Shown: in pieces, positions 1 to 6,679 of the stretch
Position numbering within the stretch: the stretch's first letter is position 1
Layout of the letters: every line of letters starts with the position of its first letter
NCBI GenBank assembly: GCA_003535395.1
Contig: DOHE01000242.1
Span: 1 to 6,679, forward strand
Source: Clostridiales bacterium
Lineage (GTDB): Bacteria > Bacillota > Clostridia > UBA8921
Length of the DNA: 6,679 nucleotides
Reading direction: 5' to 3'
The notes under the pieces: generated by a model
What the model was told of the DNA's origin: nothing
Database searches by the model: none
Seen by the model: only the letters and a program-made list of their open reading frames with translations
Made by a program: the position numbers and the translations under genes

Positions 1-3000
1 CAGCAGGGGCATCAGGTATTCGAACATGGTGCCGCTCCAGGATGCGAGGCCTTTGCGCCGGCCTTTGCGCACCAGCGTGCGGCTGAGGCGCAGCCAGGCT
101 TTCCGGGGAATATCCCCCCGGGCGACTGCCAGGAACAGCACCTGTCGGGCTTCCGAGGCCAGCAGATCGTAATAGGAAGGGTCAGGCCGGTTTTCATCTG
201 CCAGGTAGCCGATGGCCATGAGCTGTTTTTTGGTATCGTAGAAATGCTTGAAACTGCAGGCCTCCACAAGGCGCATCAGTCGCGCTGCCAGGTCTTCGCC
301 CGCGGCTTCGAGTTGCCCGGATTCTCCGGGATCCTGACGAGTCCATTCTCTTACCCCCTTCGCCGCCACAAGCGCGTAGCACAGGAAGTTGCCGCTGTCC
401 ACTGACGAAACGTACCGGGGCCGAAGGGTGCGCAGGCTGCGGGTGTCATACCAGTTGTAAAGGTGTCCGTTCCATTTCTCCATCCGCTCCACGCTCTCCA
501 GCGTGCGGGAAAGGCGCTGCACAAGTTCCTCCGTGCCGATGAATCCAAAATCGCGTGCGCACAGCGAGGCGACCATTTCCAGGCCGATGTTGGTGGGGGA
601 GGTGCGGGATGCGAGGCCTTTGTACGGATCTTCCTGCAGGTTGTCCGGCGGCAGGAAATGGTGTTCCGGATTGGAAAATGCAGCGAAATAATGCCAGATG
701 TCTCTGGCCAGATCTGTGAGATACTGTGTGTGCTCTGCAGCGGGTTCACCGGACCTGCCCGCCGAAGGCAGGCTGATGTACCAGGCTGCAACGGGAGAGG
801 CAAGCCAGATCAGGCCCAACAGCAGAGCAGCGGCAAAACCGGAGGGCTTGAAGACAGCTGTCAGCAGGATGAGCCCCGCACCGGCGGGATATGCCCCCAC
901 CATAAACCGCACGTACCCCAAAAGAGTGTTTTTGGCCGCATTTTCCGCGTCGGAAGCCGTCACCCATTCCAGCATCCGCTTCCTGGAAACCAGCAGCCTC
1001 CAAACGGTCACATAAACAGCGGTCATGGCAACTCCAGCCTGGTGGCCCAGGAGCACCAGCTGCAAAACCAGTCTGGATAATGCTGCTCTTATTCCAAAAA
1101 CCGCCGGTATCCGAAATTTTGCCTGGCGCAGCAGATTGCCGGACACAACGCTCTCAACCAGCCCCATCACGGTCGGAAAGGCCAGCGTCAGCAGCGTCAG
1201 GCCCAGCCACATCCAGTTGCTTCCCGCAAACAGGGTAAAGGAGGCAAATACCAGGTTGGAAAATGCCGGCATGAGAAGGCTCCTGCGAAGGTTGTCCAGG
1301 ATTTTCCATCTGGACAGGCCGGAAAGGGGATTAGGCACCCGGGTGCCATCCCGGAGCCGGATGAAAGGAAACAGGTAGGGAAGCAGCTGCCAGTCTCCCC
1401 GGATCCACCGGTGCTGGCGCAACATGTGGGAGCTGTACTTCGAGGGCGTGGCATCCACCAGGTGTACATCCGTCACCAGCCCGGCCCGCAGAAAGGAGCC
1501 TTCTATAAGATCGTGGCTCAGGATCCGGCCCTCGGGGAATGTATCTTTCAGGATTTCCTGGAACAATTCCAGCCGGTACAGTCCTTTCCCGTTGAAAATG
1601 CCTTCCCCGAATACATCCTGATACACATCCGATACGGCCGCAGAGTACGGATCGAAGCCGAAATCTCCGCCAAAAAGCGCCGCAAATCCTGAAACTGAAG
1701 CGCTCTCCAGGTCCACCATCACCCTCGGTTGAAAAATGCCGTATCCTTGCACCACCCGGCGCCCGTCCGGGCTTTTCACCGCGGCATTTAACGGATGTTC
1801 CGCGGTTCCTGCCAGCATCAGCGCTGATTCCATGGTCAGGCGGGTATCCGCATCCAGAGTGAGAACATATTTGATATAGGGCAATTCTGATATTGATACG
1901 CTTAAGGCCTCCCAGGTGCCGTCATCCCGGCCCAGCAGGGCCTCGTTGAAGGCAAGCACTGCGCCCCGCTTGCGCTCCAAACCCATCCAGCGCCCTTCTC
2001 CGGGGCAATACTGGCGGCGCCGGTGGCAGTAAAAGAACAGGGGATGATCCGGGCTGTATTTTTCGTTGAGTTCCGCTACTGCTTCCAGTGCAGCATCCCG
2101 CACAGCCGAATCCCCGGGCAGGCTTTCTCCGGCGCTGTCACGATAATCTCCCACCAGCGCATAGTAGACATTTTTGCCCCGCGTGGCCAGGTAGTGGACC
2201 TCCAGGTTCCGCACCAGTTCCAGCGCCCGTTCCGGAGAAGGGATGAGCGCCGGAACCAATACCATCAGAGCGGCATGATCCGGCAGGCCGTCCTTGAAGT
2301 CCATACGAAGCAGGCGCCGGGGCTTTACCAGAGAGGGAATGAGCCGGTGGACGATTGCCACTGCCGCCTCGGAAGCGGGCAGCAGCACGGCAGTCCAGGC
2401 AATAAAAATGAAAACAGCCGTGCGCAGGGGATTGCCGGCGTAAAGAGAAACTCCGGAAAACCGGGAGGGCAAATTTTGAAATTCCTGCTTTGCCAGAGAA
2501 AAAGCCAAAAAGGTGAGAGCCGCGGAAAAAAGAAGGCTAAGTGCACCGATGGCAAAAAGGTAGATTCCCAGCGGCCGGTTGGCGACCCAGTGCTGCAGCC
2601 TGCCGGACACTCCGGCGGAAAAGCCCAGTTTGTTCCAAAGCAAAGGCCGGCCGTCGGAAACCAGGTACCAGCCCATATGCTGCTTGACCGGGACCGGATT
2701 GCCGGACGCACTGCTGCTGGAATTTCCAAATTTGAGGGGTCCCTCTGCGGAGGCCAGGTCCAGTGCAGCCTTGGCAACGTGCATTTCCGATACCCGGAGC
2801 TTGCTGGCGATCTCCCGCAGCGCTTCCCGGTAAACTTCCTTGGATGCCGCGTCCATGCGGGTATATATACCGGCGGGATCCTGGTTGAGCAAGGCTTCAC
2901 TCCGGCTGAGTCGTCCAAAAATTTCCATCCAATCCATGGAGGAAACAGTTTTCAGGCTCAAAATGCAGTTTTCAATGGTGACCCGGTTCAGCGCCTGAAA

Positions 3001-3873
3001 ATTGTGTTCTGCTCTTGCCATCATTTCTGACGAGGATCCCTGGCGGGCCAGACATTCCTCCATCCAGGCCATCACCCGGCCGGCGTTGCGGCTGCCTCTG
3101 CGCAACCGGAAGGAGAGAAGCTCCATAAAAGAATGGGCGAAGGGTACATCTGCCCGGGCATTTGCTTCTATGATATTCAACAACCGGTTATATGCCTTGG
3201 GATTGTTTTCCTTCTCATAATGTAAAAACAGCCGGGCAGCATCAAGAGCCATCGCCCGCATACGGTAGGACATGGACATCTGATTGAGGGCCTGGGACAA
3301 GCGTCCCAAAATACTTGCGCGGATCATGGGAGAGTAGGCCCAAAGCTCCCGGATGGTGAGGGGATTCCCGCTCTGGCAGGCCTGGGTAAAGTTGAGCAGC
3401 ACGTTTTCATCGATTTTACCGTTGGTGTGGGACACCAGTTCCTCCGCCAGTGCCTGGATCCGGGCAAAACCGGAATATTTACCGTAGCGCAGCGCCGGCA
3501 GCCGCACGTGGTGTTTTTTGGGCAGCTCCCGGCGGATGCTTTCGTATTGCTCTTCAATTATGTAGAAATTGTCGAGCAGCCATTCCGTTGATTGCATGAG
3601 GGGGGCATTGTCCCCGGTTTCCCGGCACATGCGCCGGTATACACGGCGAATGTATTCGTATGCGCTGCGCAGACGGGGCACCGGCCAGGTGGACCGAAGC
3701 GGTGCTTTTCTGGATAATTGACTGAATGCCAGCTCTCTCGCGTGACGGTACAGATCCTCTTCACCCAGAACGACATCCCCTGTGGGATCCGGTGCGGTGT
3801 GAAGCGCCCGGCCGGCAGCCAGGGCGGCGGCCAGGGCAGTCAGGATGAGCAGCGCTACCATCAGGGGGGGCAT
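1..3873 (-). CDS. ndvB: Cyclic beta-1,2-glucan synthase-type protein (GT84 + glycoamylase/cyclization domain), C-terminus off window
   Basis: This large multi-pass membrane enzyme is predicted to polymerise beta-1,2-glucan from UDP-glucose at the inner face of the membrane and to cyclise the chain. The frame is open for all 1291 codons, with no frameshift. Residues 4-21 form a hydrophobic N-terminal helix. Family motifs follow: LLDNFYIIEEQ (about 95-105), LTIRELWAYSP (from 172) and DPAGIYTRMD (332-341). Two hydrophobic stretches (about 435-461 and 483-508) flank a loop and precede LLRMDFKDGLP (521-531). The glycosyltransferase core has HRRRQY (617-622), LDADT (673-677, DxD-like), FPEGRILSHDLIEG (779-792) and RWIRGDWQ (822-829), equivalent to the QxxRW motif of processive GT2-like enzymes. 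GLSRWKILDNLRRSL (852-866) leads into several helices (about 868-1034). The glycoamylase-like module shows HFLPPDNLQEDP, SPTNIGL, KWNGHLYNWYDTRSL, PRYVSSVDSGNF and SWSGTMFEYLMP (1278-1289). Relatives have roughly 2,800 residues and end in a GH94 domain, which is not visible here. A serine run lies at residues 384-389. The start is fixed by an in-frame TGA three codons upstream and by AGGAG 10 nt before the ATG. The family assignment is very secure; that the product is cyclic is inferred. Confidence 0.95.
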   Translation of the reverse strand, partial: MPPLMVALLILTALAAALAAGRALHTAPDPTGDVVLGEEDLYRHARELAFSQLSRKAPLRSTWPVPRLRSAYEYIRRVYRRMCRETGDNAPLMQSTEWLLDNFYIIEEQYESIRRELPKKHHVRLPALRYGKYSGFARIQALAEELVSHTNGKIDENVLLNFTQACQSGNPLTIRELWAYSPMIRASILGRLSQALNQMSMSYRMRAMALDAARLFLHYEKENNPKAYNRLLNIIEANARADVPFAHSFMELLSFRLRRGSRNAGRVMAWMEECLARQGSSSEMMARAEHNFQALNRVTIENCILSLKTVSSMDWMEIFGRLSRSEALLNQDPAGIYTRMDAASKEVYREALREIASKLRVSEMHVAKAALDLASAEGPLKFGNSSSSASGNPVPVKQHMGWYLVSDGRPLLWNKLGFSAGVSGRLQHWVANRPLGIYLFAIGALSLLFSAALTFLAFSLAKQEFQNLPSRFSGVSLYAGNPLRTAVFIFIAWTAVLLPASEAAVAIVHRLIPSLVKPRRLLRMDFKDGLPDHAALMVLVPALIPSPERALELVRNLEVHYLATRGKNVYYALVGDYRDSAGESLPGDSAVRDAALEAVAELNEKYSPDHPLFFYCHRRRQYCPGEGRWMGLERKRGAVLAFNEALLGRDDGTWEALSVSISELPYIKYVLTLDADTRLTMESALMLAGTAEHPLNAAVKSPDGRRVVQGYGIFQPRVMVDLESASVSGFAALFGGDFGFDPYSAAVSDVYQDVFGEGIFNGKGLYRLELFQEILKDTFPEGRILSHDLIEGSFLRAGLVTDVHLVDATPSKYSSHMLRQHRWIRGDWQLLPYLFPFIRLRDGTRVPNPLSGLSRWKILDNLRRSLLMPAFSNLVFASFTLFAGSNWMWLGLTLLTLAFPTVMGLVESVVSGNLLRQAKFRIPAVFGIRAALSRLVLQLVLLGHQAGVAMTAVYVTVWRLLVSRKRMLEWVTASDAENAAKNTLLGYVRFMVGAYPAGAGLILLTAVFKPSGFAAALLLGLIWLASPVAAWYISLPSAGRSGEPAAEHTQYLTDLARDIWHYFAAFSNPEHHFLPPDNLQEDPYKGLASRTSPTNIGLEMVASLCARDFGFIGTEELVQRLSRTLESVERMEKWNGHLYNWYDTRSLRTLRPRYVSSVDSGNFLCYALVAAKGVREWTRQDPGESGQLEAAGEDLAARLMRLVEACSFKHFYDTKKQLMAIGYLADENRPDPSYYDLLASEARQVLFLAVARGDIPRKAWLRLSRTLVRKGRRKGLASWSGTMFEYLMPLL

Positions 3874-3883
3874 GATCCATCAT

Positions 3884-3888
3884 CTCCT
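3884..3888 (-). promoter_or_regulatory. Ribosome binding site of the glucan synthase gene
   Basis: The minus strand reads AGGAG here, followed by a 10-nt spacer and the ATG at 3873. An in-frame TGA lies between the two, so no start further upstream in this frame is possible. The nearby ATGs three to four codons upstream belong to another frame that does not encode the synthase. The 91-bp gap before the synthase (3874-3964) otherwise shows only an isolated GATAAT-like box without a matching -35 and a weak 5-bp stem. I see no independent promoter or terminator in it, which favours co-transcription with the upstream membrane protein gene. Confidence 0.7.
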
Positions 3889-3964
3889 GCTTCTCGGAAT
3901 TAACAGTATTATCCGCAGGAGAAGACGGGTTCATACCCATACCCGGGCAAAAGTATCCGGAGCG

Positions 3965-4867
3965 TCACCACACAGCGTTCAGATCCACAGGTTTGGGTGT
4001 GCGAAGCTGCATGTAGGCGGTGACTGTCACACAAAGAGAAAGCATGCGAAGGGCCCCTGCCGGAATGCTGGTGAGGACTGCCCATGGAATACCGGTCCAG
4101 TGGCCGCTGACGGGACAGATCCAGATCAGCCCCAGCTGAGCAGCCAGCAGCAATGCATAAATCAAAAGCAGACGCAGGTAATTGTATGGAGGCCGGGTGA
4201 TGCGGGCGGAGTTTTTCATACCGTCATCATAATGCCATCCGTCCAGGTATACCGAAGGGAAAAGCATGCTTAGCCGCAGCGGTATGGCGACAGCTAAAAA
4301 CAGGAAGCCGGCTATGCAAATGATGAGGAACGGGATGGACAGGTCTCCGAGAAAAATGGCAAAGAAGATCAGAGTCGACAGAAAAATGGCTGCAAAGGCC
4401 AGGAAAGCCGCCCAAAGTCCCAGCCAAAACAAACGAAATTTAATAAACCGGAAATATATATTGCCAGCCGCTGTGGGAACGGGGGTGTTGGCCGATGCAG
4501 ATGCGGGCTCCGGTTCTTTGTCTCCGGAAGCCAGCGAAAAAAGTGACTTATATGCCGTGGGAACGACCAGCAGATCTGAAAGCAGACGGAGACCCATAAA
4601 CAAAGCCAGGGGGCCTGCCAGGGGAGCTAAAGTGCGAATCACCGGTGCAAACAGCTGTTTTTGGGAAACAGCTGTCCGGAAATCCTCCAGGGTGAAGGCC
4701 AGACCGGTCATGCCTGCAGCCTGTAAAACAAAGCGGATGGCCAGCTCCGCAGCCACAGCTGCAGCCAGAACGGGCCACAGGTGGCCAAACAGTAAAAACG
4801 CACCTTTCAGGATGCCCGATGCCGGACTTTTTTCGTTGCCGGAACTCCCCGGAATAGTTGATTTCAT
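3965..4867 (-). CDS. Uncharacterised six-helix integral membrane protein
   Basis: I do not recognise this 300-residue protein. It begins with a short polar N-terminus (1-18). Hydrophobic segments follow at about 20-48, 80-105, 144-173, 178-198, 231-251 and 262-288, so roughly six transmembrane helices are expected. Between helices 2 and 3 lies a 30-residue polar loop rich in Ala, Pro and Glu (about 112-140). Between helices 4 and 5 is a charged loop, YLDGWHYDDGMKNSARIT (about 207-224). It then enters the next helix through a basic and aromatic stretch. This layout resembles the loosely related six-helix families around YciC and the membrane domain of glycerophosphodiesterases, but I see no diagnostic motif, and no catalytic residues stand out. 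Its start at 4867 has a weak AGGG box 6 nt upstream (4874-4877). The synthase gene follows after 91 bp on the same strand, so an operon and an accessory role in glucan synthesis or export are possible but unproven. Confidence 0.85.
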   Translation of the reverse strand: MKSTIPGSSGNEKSPASGILKGAFLLFGHLWPVLAAAVAAELAIRFVLQAAGMTGLAFTLEDFRTAVSQKQLFAPVIRTLAPLAGPLALFMGLRLLSDLLVVPTAYKSLFSLASGDKEPEPASASANTPVPTAAGNIYFRFIKFRLFWLGLWAAFLAFAAIFLSTLIFFAIFLGDLSIPFLIICIAGFLFLAVAIPLRLSMLFPSVYLDGWHYDDGMKNSARITRPPYNYLRLLLIYALLLAAQLGLIWICPVSGHWTGIPWAVLTSIPAGALRMLSLCVTVTAYMQLRTPKPVDLNAVW

Positions 4868-4912
4868 CTTGATCCCTGCCTTTCGTTCAATACTGAGTCA
4901 GCATTTGTTTCC

Positions 4913-4941
4913 ATTCTACTCCCCCGGGCCCGCAAAGGCAA
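4913..4941 (-). promoter_or_regulatory. Candidate sigma-A promoter for the membrane protein-synthase operon
   Basis: On the minus strand a TTGCCT box (4936-4941) lies 17 bp upstream of TAGAAT (4913-4918). The -35 matches consensus at four of six positions and the -10 at five of six. Transcription would begin around 4906 and leave a leader of roughly 40 nt before the ATG at 4867. The spacer is very GC-rich (a CCCGGGCCC-type stretch), which is unusual for a strong promoter. The -35 box overlaps the first copy of the GCAAGTTTGC repeat, so control by a DNA-binding protein is plausible. Confidence 0.4.
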
Positions 4942-4964
4942 GTTTGCCAGAATCGCAAGTTTGC
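4938..4964. repeat. Two direct copies of near-palindrome GCAAGTTTGC (operator-like)
   Basis: GCAAGTTTGC occurs at 4938-4947 and again, identical, at 4955-4964, 17 bp apart centre to centre. Each copy is a 4-2-4 inverted repeat (GCAA, GT, TTGC). The first extends to 5-2-5 as GGCAA-GT-TTGCC. The pair sits in the divergent intergenic region. The first copy overlaps the candidate leftward -35, and the second ends 9 bp before the rightward -35. Exact repetition of a dyad at this place suggests a binding site for a transcription factor that could control both directions. The regulator is not encoded in the window, and its identity is unknown. Confidence 0.5.
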
Positions 4965-4973
4965 ATAATGATA

Positions 4974-5002
4974 TTGAAACATAATAGTGATAAGAATATA
5001 AT
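4974..5002 (+). promoter_or_regulatory. Near-consensus sigma-A promoter of the ABC exporter gene
   Basis: TTGAAA (4974-4979) is separated by exactly 17 bp from TATAAT (4997-5002). The -10 is a perfect consensus and the -35 matches at five of six positions, within an AT-rich stretch that contrasts with the surrounding GC-rich sequence. Transcription should start near 5009-5010, giving a leader of about 70 nt before the ATG at 5080. The leader shows no obvious hairpin-plus-T-run attenuator and no riboswitch I recognise. Confidence 0.8.
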
Positions 5003-5066
5003 GATTGCATCAACTGAGATTTGACAGCGAAGCCCGAATGGACAGGAAGACAGCGGGGATGATGCG

Positions 5067-5072
5067 GGAGGT
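5067..5072 (+). promoter_or_regulatory. Ribosome binding site that fixes the ABC exporter start
   Basis: GGAGGT, within GGGAGGTG, lies 7 nt before the ATG at 5080. This is a textbook Shine-Dalgarno and spacing. Several other in-frame ATGs exist: 5038, 5059 and 5062 upstream, and 5086, 5092, 5098 and more downstream. None has as good a ribosome binding site, so this box decides the start. Confidence 0.8.
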
Positions 5073-5079
5073 GCATCTG

Positions 5080-5115
5080 ATGGGAATGGGAATGGGTATG
5101 GGCATGCGAATGGGA
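5080..5115 (+). repeat. Six tandem ATGGGN-type hexamers encoding a Met-Gly tail
   Basis: The first 36 coding bases are six consecutive hexamers: ATGGGA twice, then ATGGGT, ATGGGC, ATGCGA and ATGGGA. They encode MGMGMGMGMRMG. Each unit is two codons, so gain or loss of a unit would change tail length without breaking the frame. Third-position differences between units suggest the array is either old or maintained at the protein level. The same array also places an in-frame ATG every 6 nt after the start. Confidence 0.85.
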
Positions 5116-6679
5116 GGCGGTGGGCATTATCATGGCGGCCGCATGTCTTTTGAAGACATGAAAAACATGCCGAAGCCAAAGATCACGCGGGCGATGATCC
5201 TGCGGATCCTTGCCTATTTCAAGCCTTACTGGCTGCAGCTGGGGATCGTATTCATCGCGCTGATTTTAACTTCCCTGCTGGGATTGGTGCCCCCTTTGCT
5301 GATCAAGCGGATTGTGGATGAAGCCCTGCCGGGCAGGAATCTGGATCTGCTGCTGCAAACCATTCTCCTGTCTTTTTTCACCACCCTCATCATCGGATTA
5401 ATCGGTGTGGGAGAGAATTACCTCAACACCTGGATCTCCCGTCGTATCACCACGGATATGCGTCTTAACATGTTTTCCCACATCCAGACCATGTCGGTCC
5501 GGTTCTTTTCCAATGAGAAGCCGGGAGAGATCATCACCCGGATGACCAGCGATATCGGCGGAGTGCAGGAGATTTTTACCGGTACTGTGGTCAGTTTTCT
5601 AAGAAATATCTTTACCATCGGCATTACGCTGGGAGCTCTGCTTACCATGAACTGGAAGCTTACTCTCATCGGGATCGCGGTGCTGCCTCTTTTCATCATC
5701 CCTACCCGGAAAGTCGGCCGGGTGCGATGGAAAATTGCGCTTAAAACACAGGAAAAAATGTCGGAAATGAACCAGCAGATCCAGGAAACCCTGAGCATCA
5801 GCGGTGCCATGCTGGTGAAGATCTTCACCAAGGAAAAGGATGAGATCTCTCATTTCAAGGATGTGAATCAGGATGTATTCCGGCTGGGCATGAAGGAGAC
5901 AGTGGCGGGACGCTGGTTTCGCATGGCCATTGAAGTATTCTACACCCTGGGCCCCATGCTGATCTATTTCGCAGGCGGGTACATGCTTATCACCCAGGGC
6001 CCGGAAGTGATGACCATCGGGGGCATCATCGCTTTCATCACCCTGCTTAACCGGCTTTACGGCCCGGTCACCCAGCTTTTGAACCTGCAGGTGGATCTGA
6101 CCCGGTCGATGGCTCTGTTCGAGCGGATATTCGCCTATTTCGATATGCCTGCAGAGATCCGTGAGAAACCGGATGCCAGGGAGCTTAAAAACATACAGGG
6201 ACGGATCTCGTTTGAAGACGTATCATTTAGTTACAATCCAAATGAACCGGTGCTAAGGAATGTATCTTTCCAGATGGAACCCGGGCAGATGTTTGCGCTG
6301 GTAGGGCCCAGCGGCGCCGGAAAAACCACTGTCACCAATCTGATCCCCCGGCTTTACGATGTGACCTGCGGGACGGTCCGCATCGACGGAATGGATATAA
6401 GGGACCTGACTCTGGAATCCCTGCGGGCGCAGATTGGGGTCGTGACGCAGGATGCCTATCTGTTCAATGGCAGCATCCGCGAAAACCTGCTGTATGCCAA
6501 TCCCGGGGCAACGCCGGAACAGCTGGAATCGGCATGCAGAGCGGCCAATATTCATGATTTCATACAGTCCCTTCCCCAAAAGTATGAAACGCTGGTGGGC
6601 AACCGGGGGATCAAGCTGTCCGGAGGTGAAAAACAGCGGATGGCCATCGCCCGGGTCATCCTGAAAGATCCGCGCATCC
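5080..6679 (+). CDS. Half-size ABC exporter (permease-ATPase fusion, MsbA/BmrA/NdvA type), C-terminus off window
   Basis: This ATP-driven exporter subunit is expected to act as a homodimer in the cytoplasmic membrane. About 533 of an expected 600 or so residues are present. The N-terminus is an unusual tail, MGMGMGMGMRMGGGG followed by HYH (to about residue 33). The type I exporter membrane domain follows, with hydrophobic helices starting near RILAYFKPYW. It includes the conserved stretch RFFSNEKPGEIITRMTSDI (about 142-160), which leads into helix 3, and NWKLTL. The nucleotide-binding domain starts near ISFEDVSFSYNPNEPVL. It has an A-loop tyrosine, Walker A GPSGAGKTT (409-417, Lys415), a Q-loop in VVTQDAYLF (Gln457) and the signature LSGGE (513-517). 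Walker B, the catalytic Glu and the H-loop lie just beyond the right edge. The substrate cannot be read from the sequence: MsbA, drug exporters and the cyclic-glucan exporter NdvA/ChvA share this architecture. Divergent placement opposite an NdvB-family synthase makes glucan export a reasonable hypothesis. The gene has its own strong promoter. Confidence 0.93.
   Translation, partial: MGMGMGMGMRMGGGGHYHGGRMSFEDMKNMPKPKITRAMILRILAYFKPYWLQLGIVFIALILTSLLGLVPPLLIKRIVDEALPGRNLDLLLQTILLSFFTTLIIGLIGVGENYLNTWISRRITTDMRLNMFSHIQTMSVRFFSNEKPGEIITRMTSDIGGVQEIFTGTVVSFLRNIFTIGITLGALLTMNWKLTLIGIAVLPLFIIPTRKVGRVRWKIALKTQEKMSEMNQQIQETLSISGAMLVKIFTKEKDEISHFKDVNQDVFRLGMKETVAGRWFRMAIEVFYTLGPMLIYFAGGYMLITQGPEVMTIGGIIAFITLLNRLYGPVTQLLNLQVDLTRSMALFERIFAYFDMPAEIREKPDARELKNIQGRISFEDVSFSYNPNEPVLRNVSFQMEPGQMFALVGPSGAGKTTVTNLIPRLYDVTCGTVRIDGMDIRDLTLESLRAQIGVVTQDAYLFNGSIRENLLYANPGATPEQLESACRAANIHDFIQSLPQKYETLVGNRGIKLSGGEKQRMAIARVILKDPRI

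Noticed and set aside
463..1080. 205-codon plus-strand open frame
   Set aside because: It is antisense to the membrane-helix and glycoamylase parts of the synthase. Its composition is rich in Gln, Arg, Gly and Cys and shows no domain.
2023..3030. 335-codon plus-strand open frame opposite the synthase
   Set aside because: The antisense frame encodes a continuous run of family-diagnostic synthase motifs. The plus-strand product looks like low-complexity antisense translation, with no recognisable domain and no ribosome binding site support.
3324..3776. Two minus-strand frames of 72 and 77 codons near the synthase N-terminus, suggesting a possible frameshift
   Set aside because: Translation of the main frame through this region is continuous and contains conserved family motifs (LLDNFYIIEEQ, LTIRELWAYSP), so these are shadows.
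3926..3945. Possible terminator hairpin between the membrane protein and synthase genes
   Set aside because: The stem is only 5 bp (CGGGT/ACCCG) with a 10-nt loop and no T-run, so it is unlikely to terminate transcription.
4266..5024. 252-codon plus-strand open frame
   Set aside because: It is a mirror of the membrane protein gene: Lys/Arg/Ala-rich, with no motif. It runs across the divergent promoter region.
5021..5026. Perfect TTGACA -35 box in the exporter leader
   Set aside because: There is no acceptable -10 box 16-18 bp downstream, whereas the promoter at 4974-5002 is near consensus.
5038..5079. Upstream ATG starts (5038, 5059, 5062) for the exporter
   Set aside because: They are in frame but lack a strong ribosome binding site. 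GGAGGT 7 nt before 5080 is clearly better.
4864..5133. 89-codon minus-strand frame with a His-rich start (SHSHAHTHSHSH) whose TGA overlaps the ATG at 4867
   Set aside because: The His repeats are simply the complement of the Met-Gly hexamer array of the exporter. The rest spans the promoters and has no domain. The stop/start overlap is suggestive of coupling but probably chance.

Overview
The window looks like chromosomal DNA from a Gram-positive, Clostridia-like (Firmicutes) bacterium. It is moderately GC-rich by eye. The clues are a strong AGGAGG-type ribosome binding site, a near-consensus sigma-A promoter in an AT-rich gap, and a Met/Gly-rich exporter N-terminus of a kind I associate with Firmicutes. 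This taxonomic call is an inference.

Layout. (1) From position 3873 down to the left edge, on the minus strand, lies one uninterrupted 1291-codon reading frame with no frameshift. It is the N-terminal part of a very large cyclic beta-1,2-glucan synthase-type protein (NdvB/ChvB/Cgs family). It carries the GT84 glycosyltransferase module, a bundle of membrane helices and most of the glycoamylase-like cyclization module. The expected C-terminal GH94 phosphorylase-like region is beyond the window. (2) Upstream on the same strand (3965-4867), separated by 91 bp, is a 300-residue protein with about six membrane helices that I do not recognise; it is probably co-transcribed. (3) A 212-bp divergent intergenic region (4868-5079) holds a near-perfect sigma-A promoter for the rightward gene, a weaker candidate promoter for the leftward genes, and two copies of the near-palindrome GCAAGTTTGC between and overlapping them. 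(4) From 5080 to the right edge, on the plus strand, is a half-size ABC exporter (membrane domain fused to ATPase) with an unusual Met-Gly repeat tail, cut off just after its LSGGE signature.

How they may work together. In Rhizobiaceae and Brucella, cyclic beta-1,2-glucan is made by NdvB/ChvB/Cgs and exported by a half-size ABC exporter (NdvA/ChvA/Cgt). Here a synthase of that family sits divergently from a half-size ABC exporter, with an unknown membrane protein between them and repeated operator-like sites in the shared promoter region. The most interesting reading is a Gram-positive glucan synthesis-export locus. This rests on gene content and arrangement only. The exporter could equally be an unrelated multidrug-type transporter.
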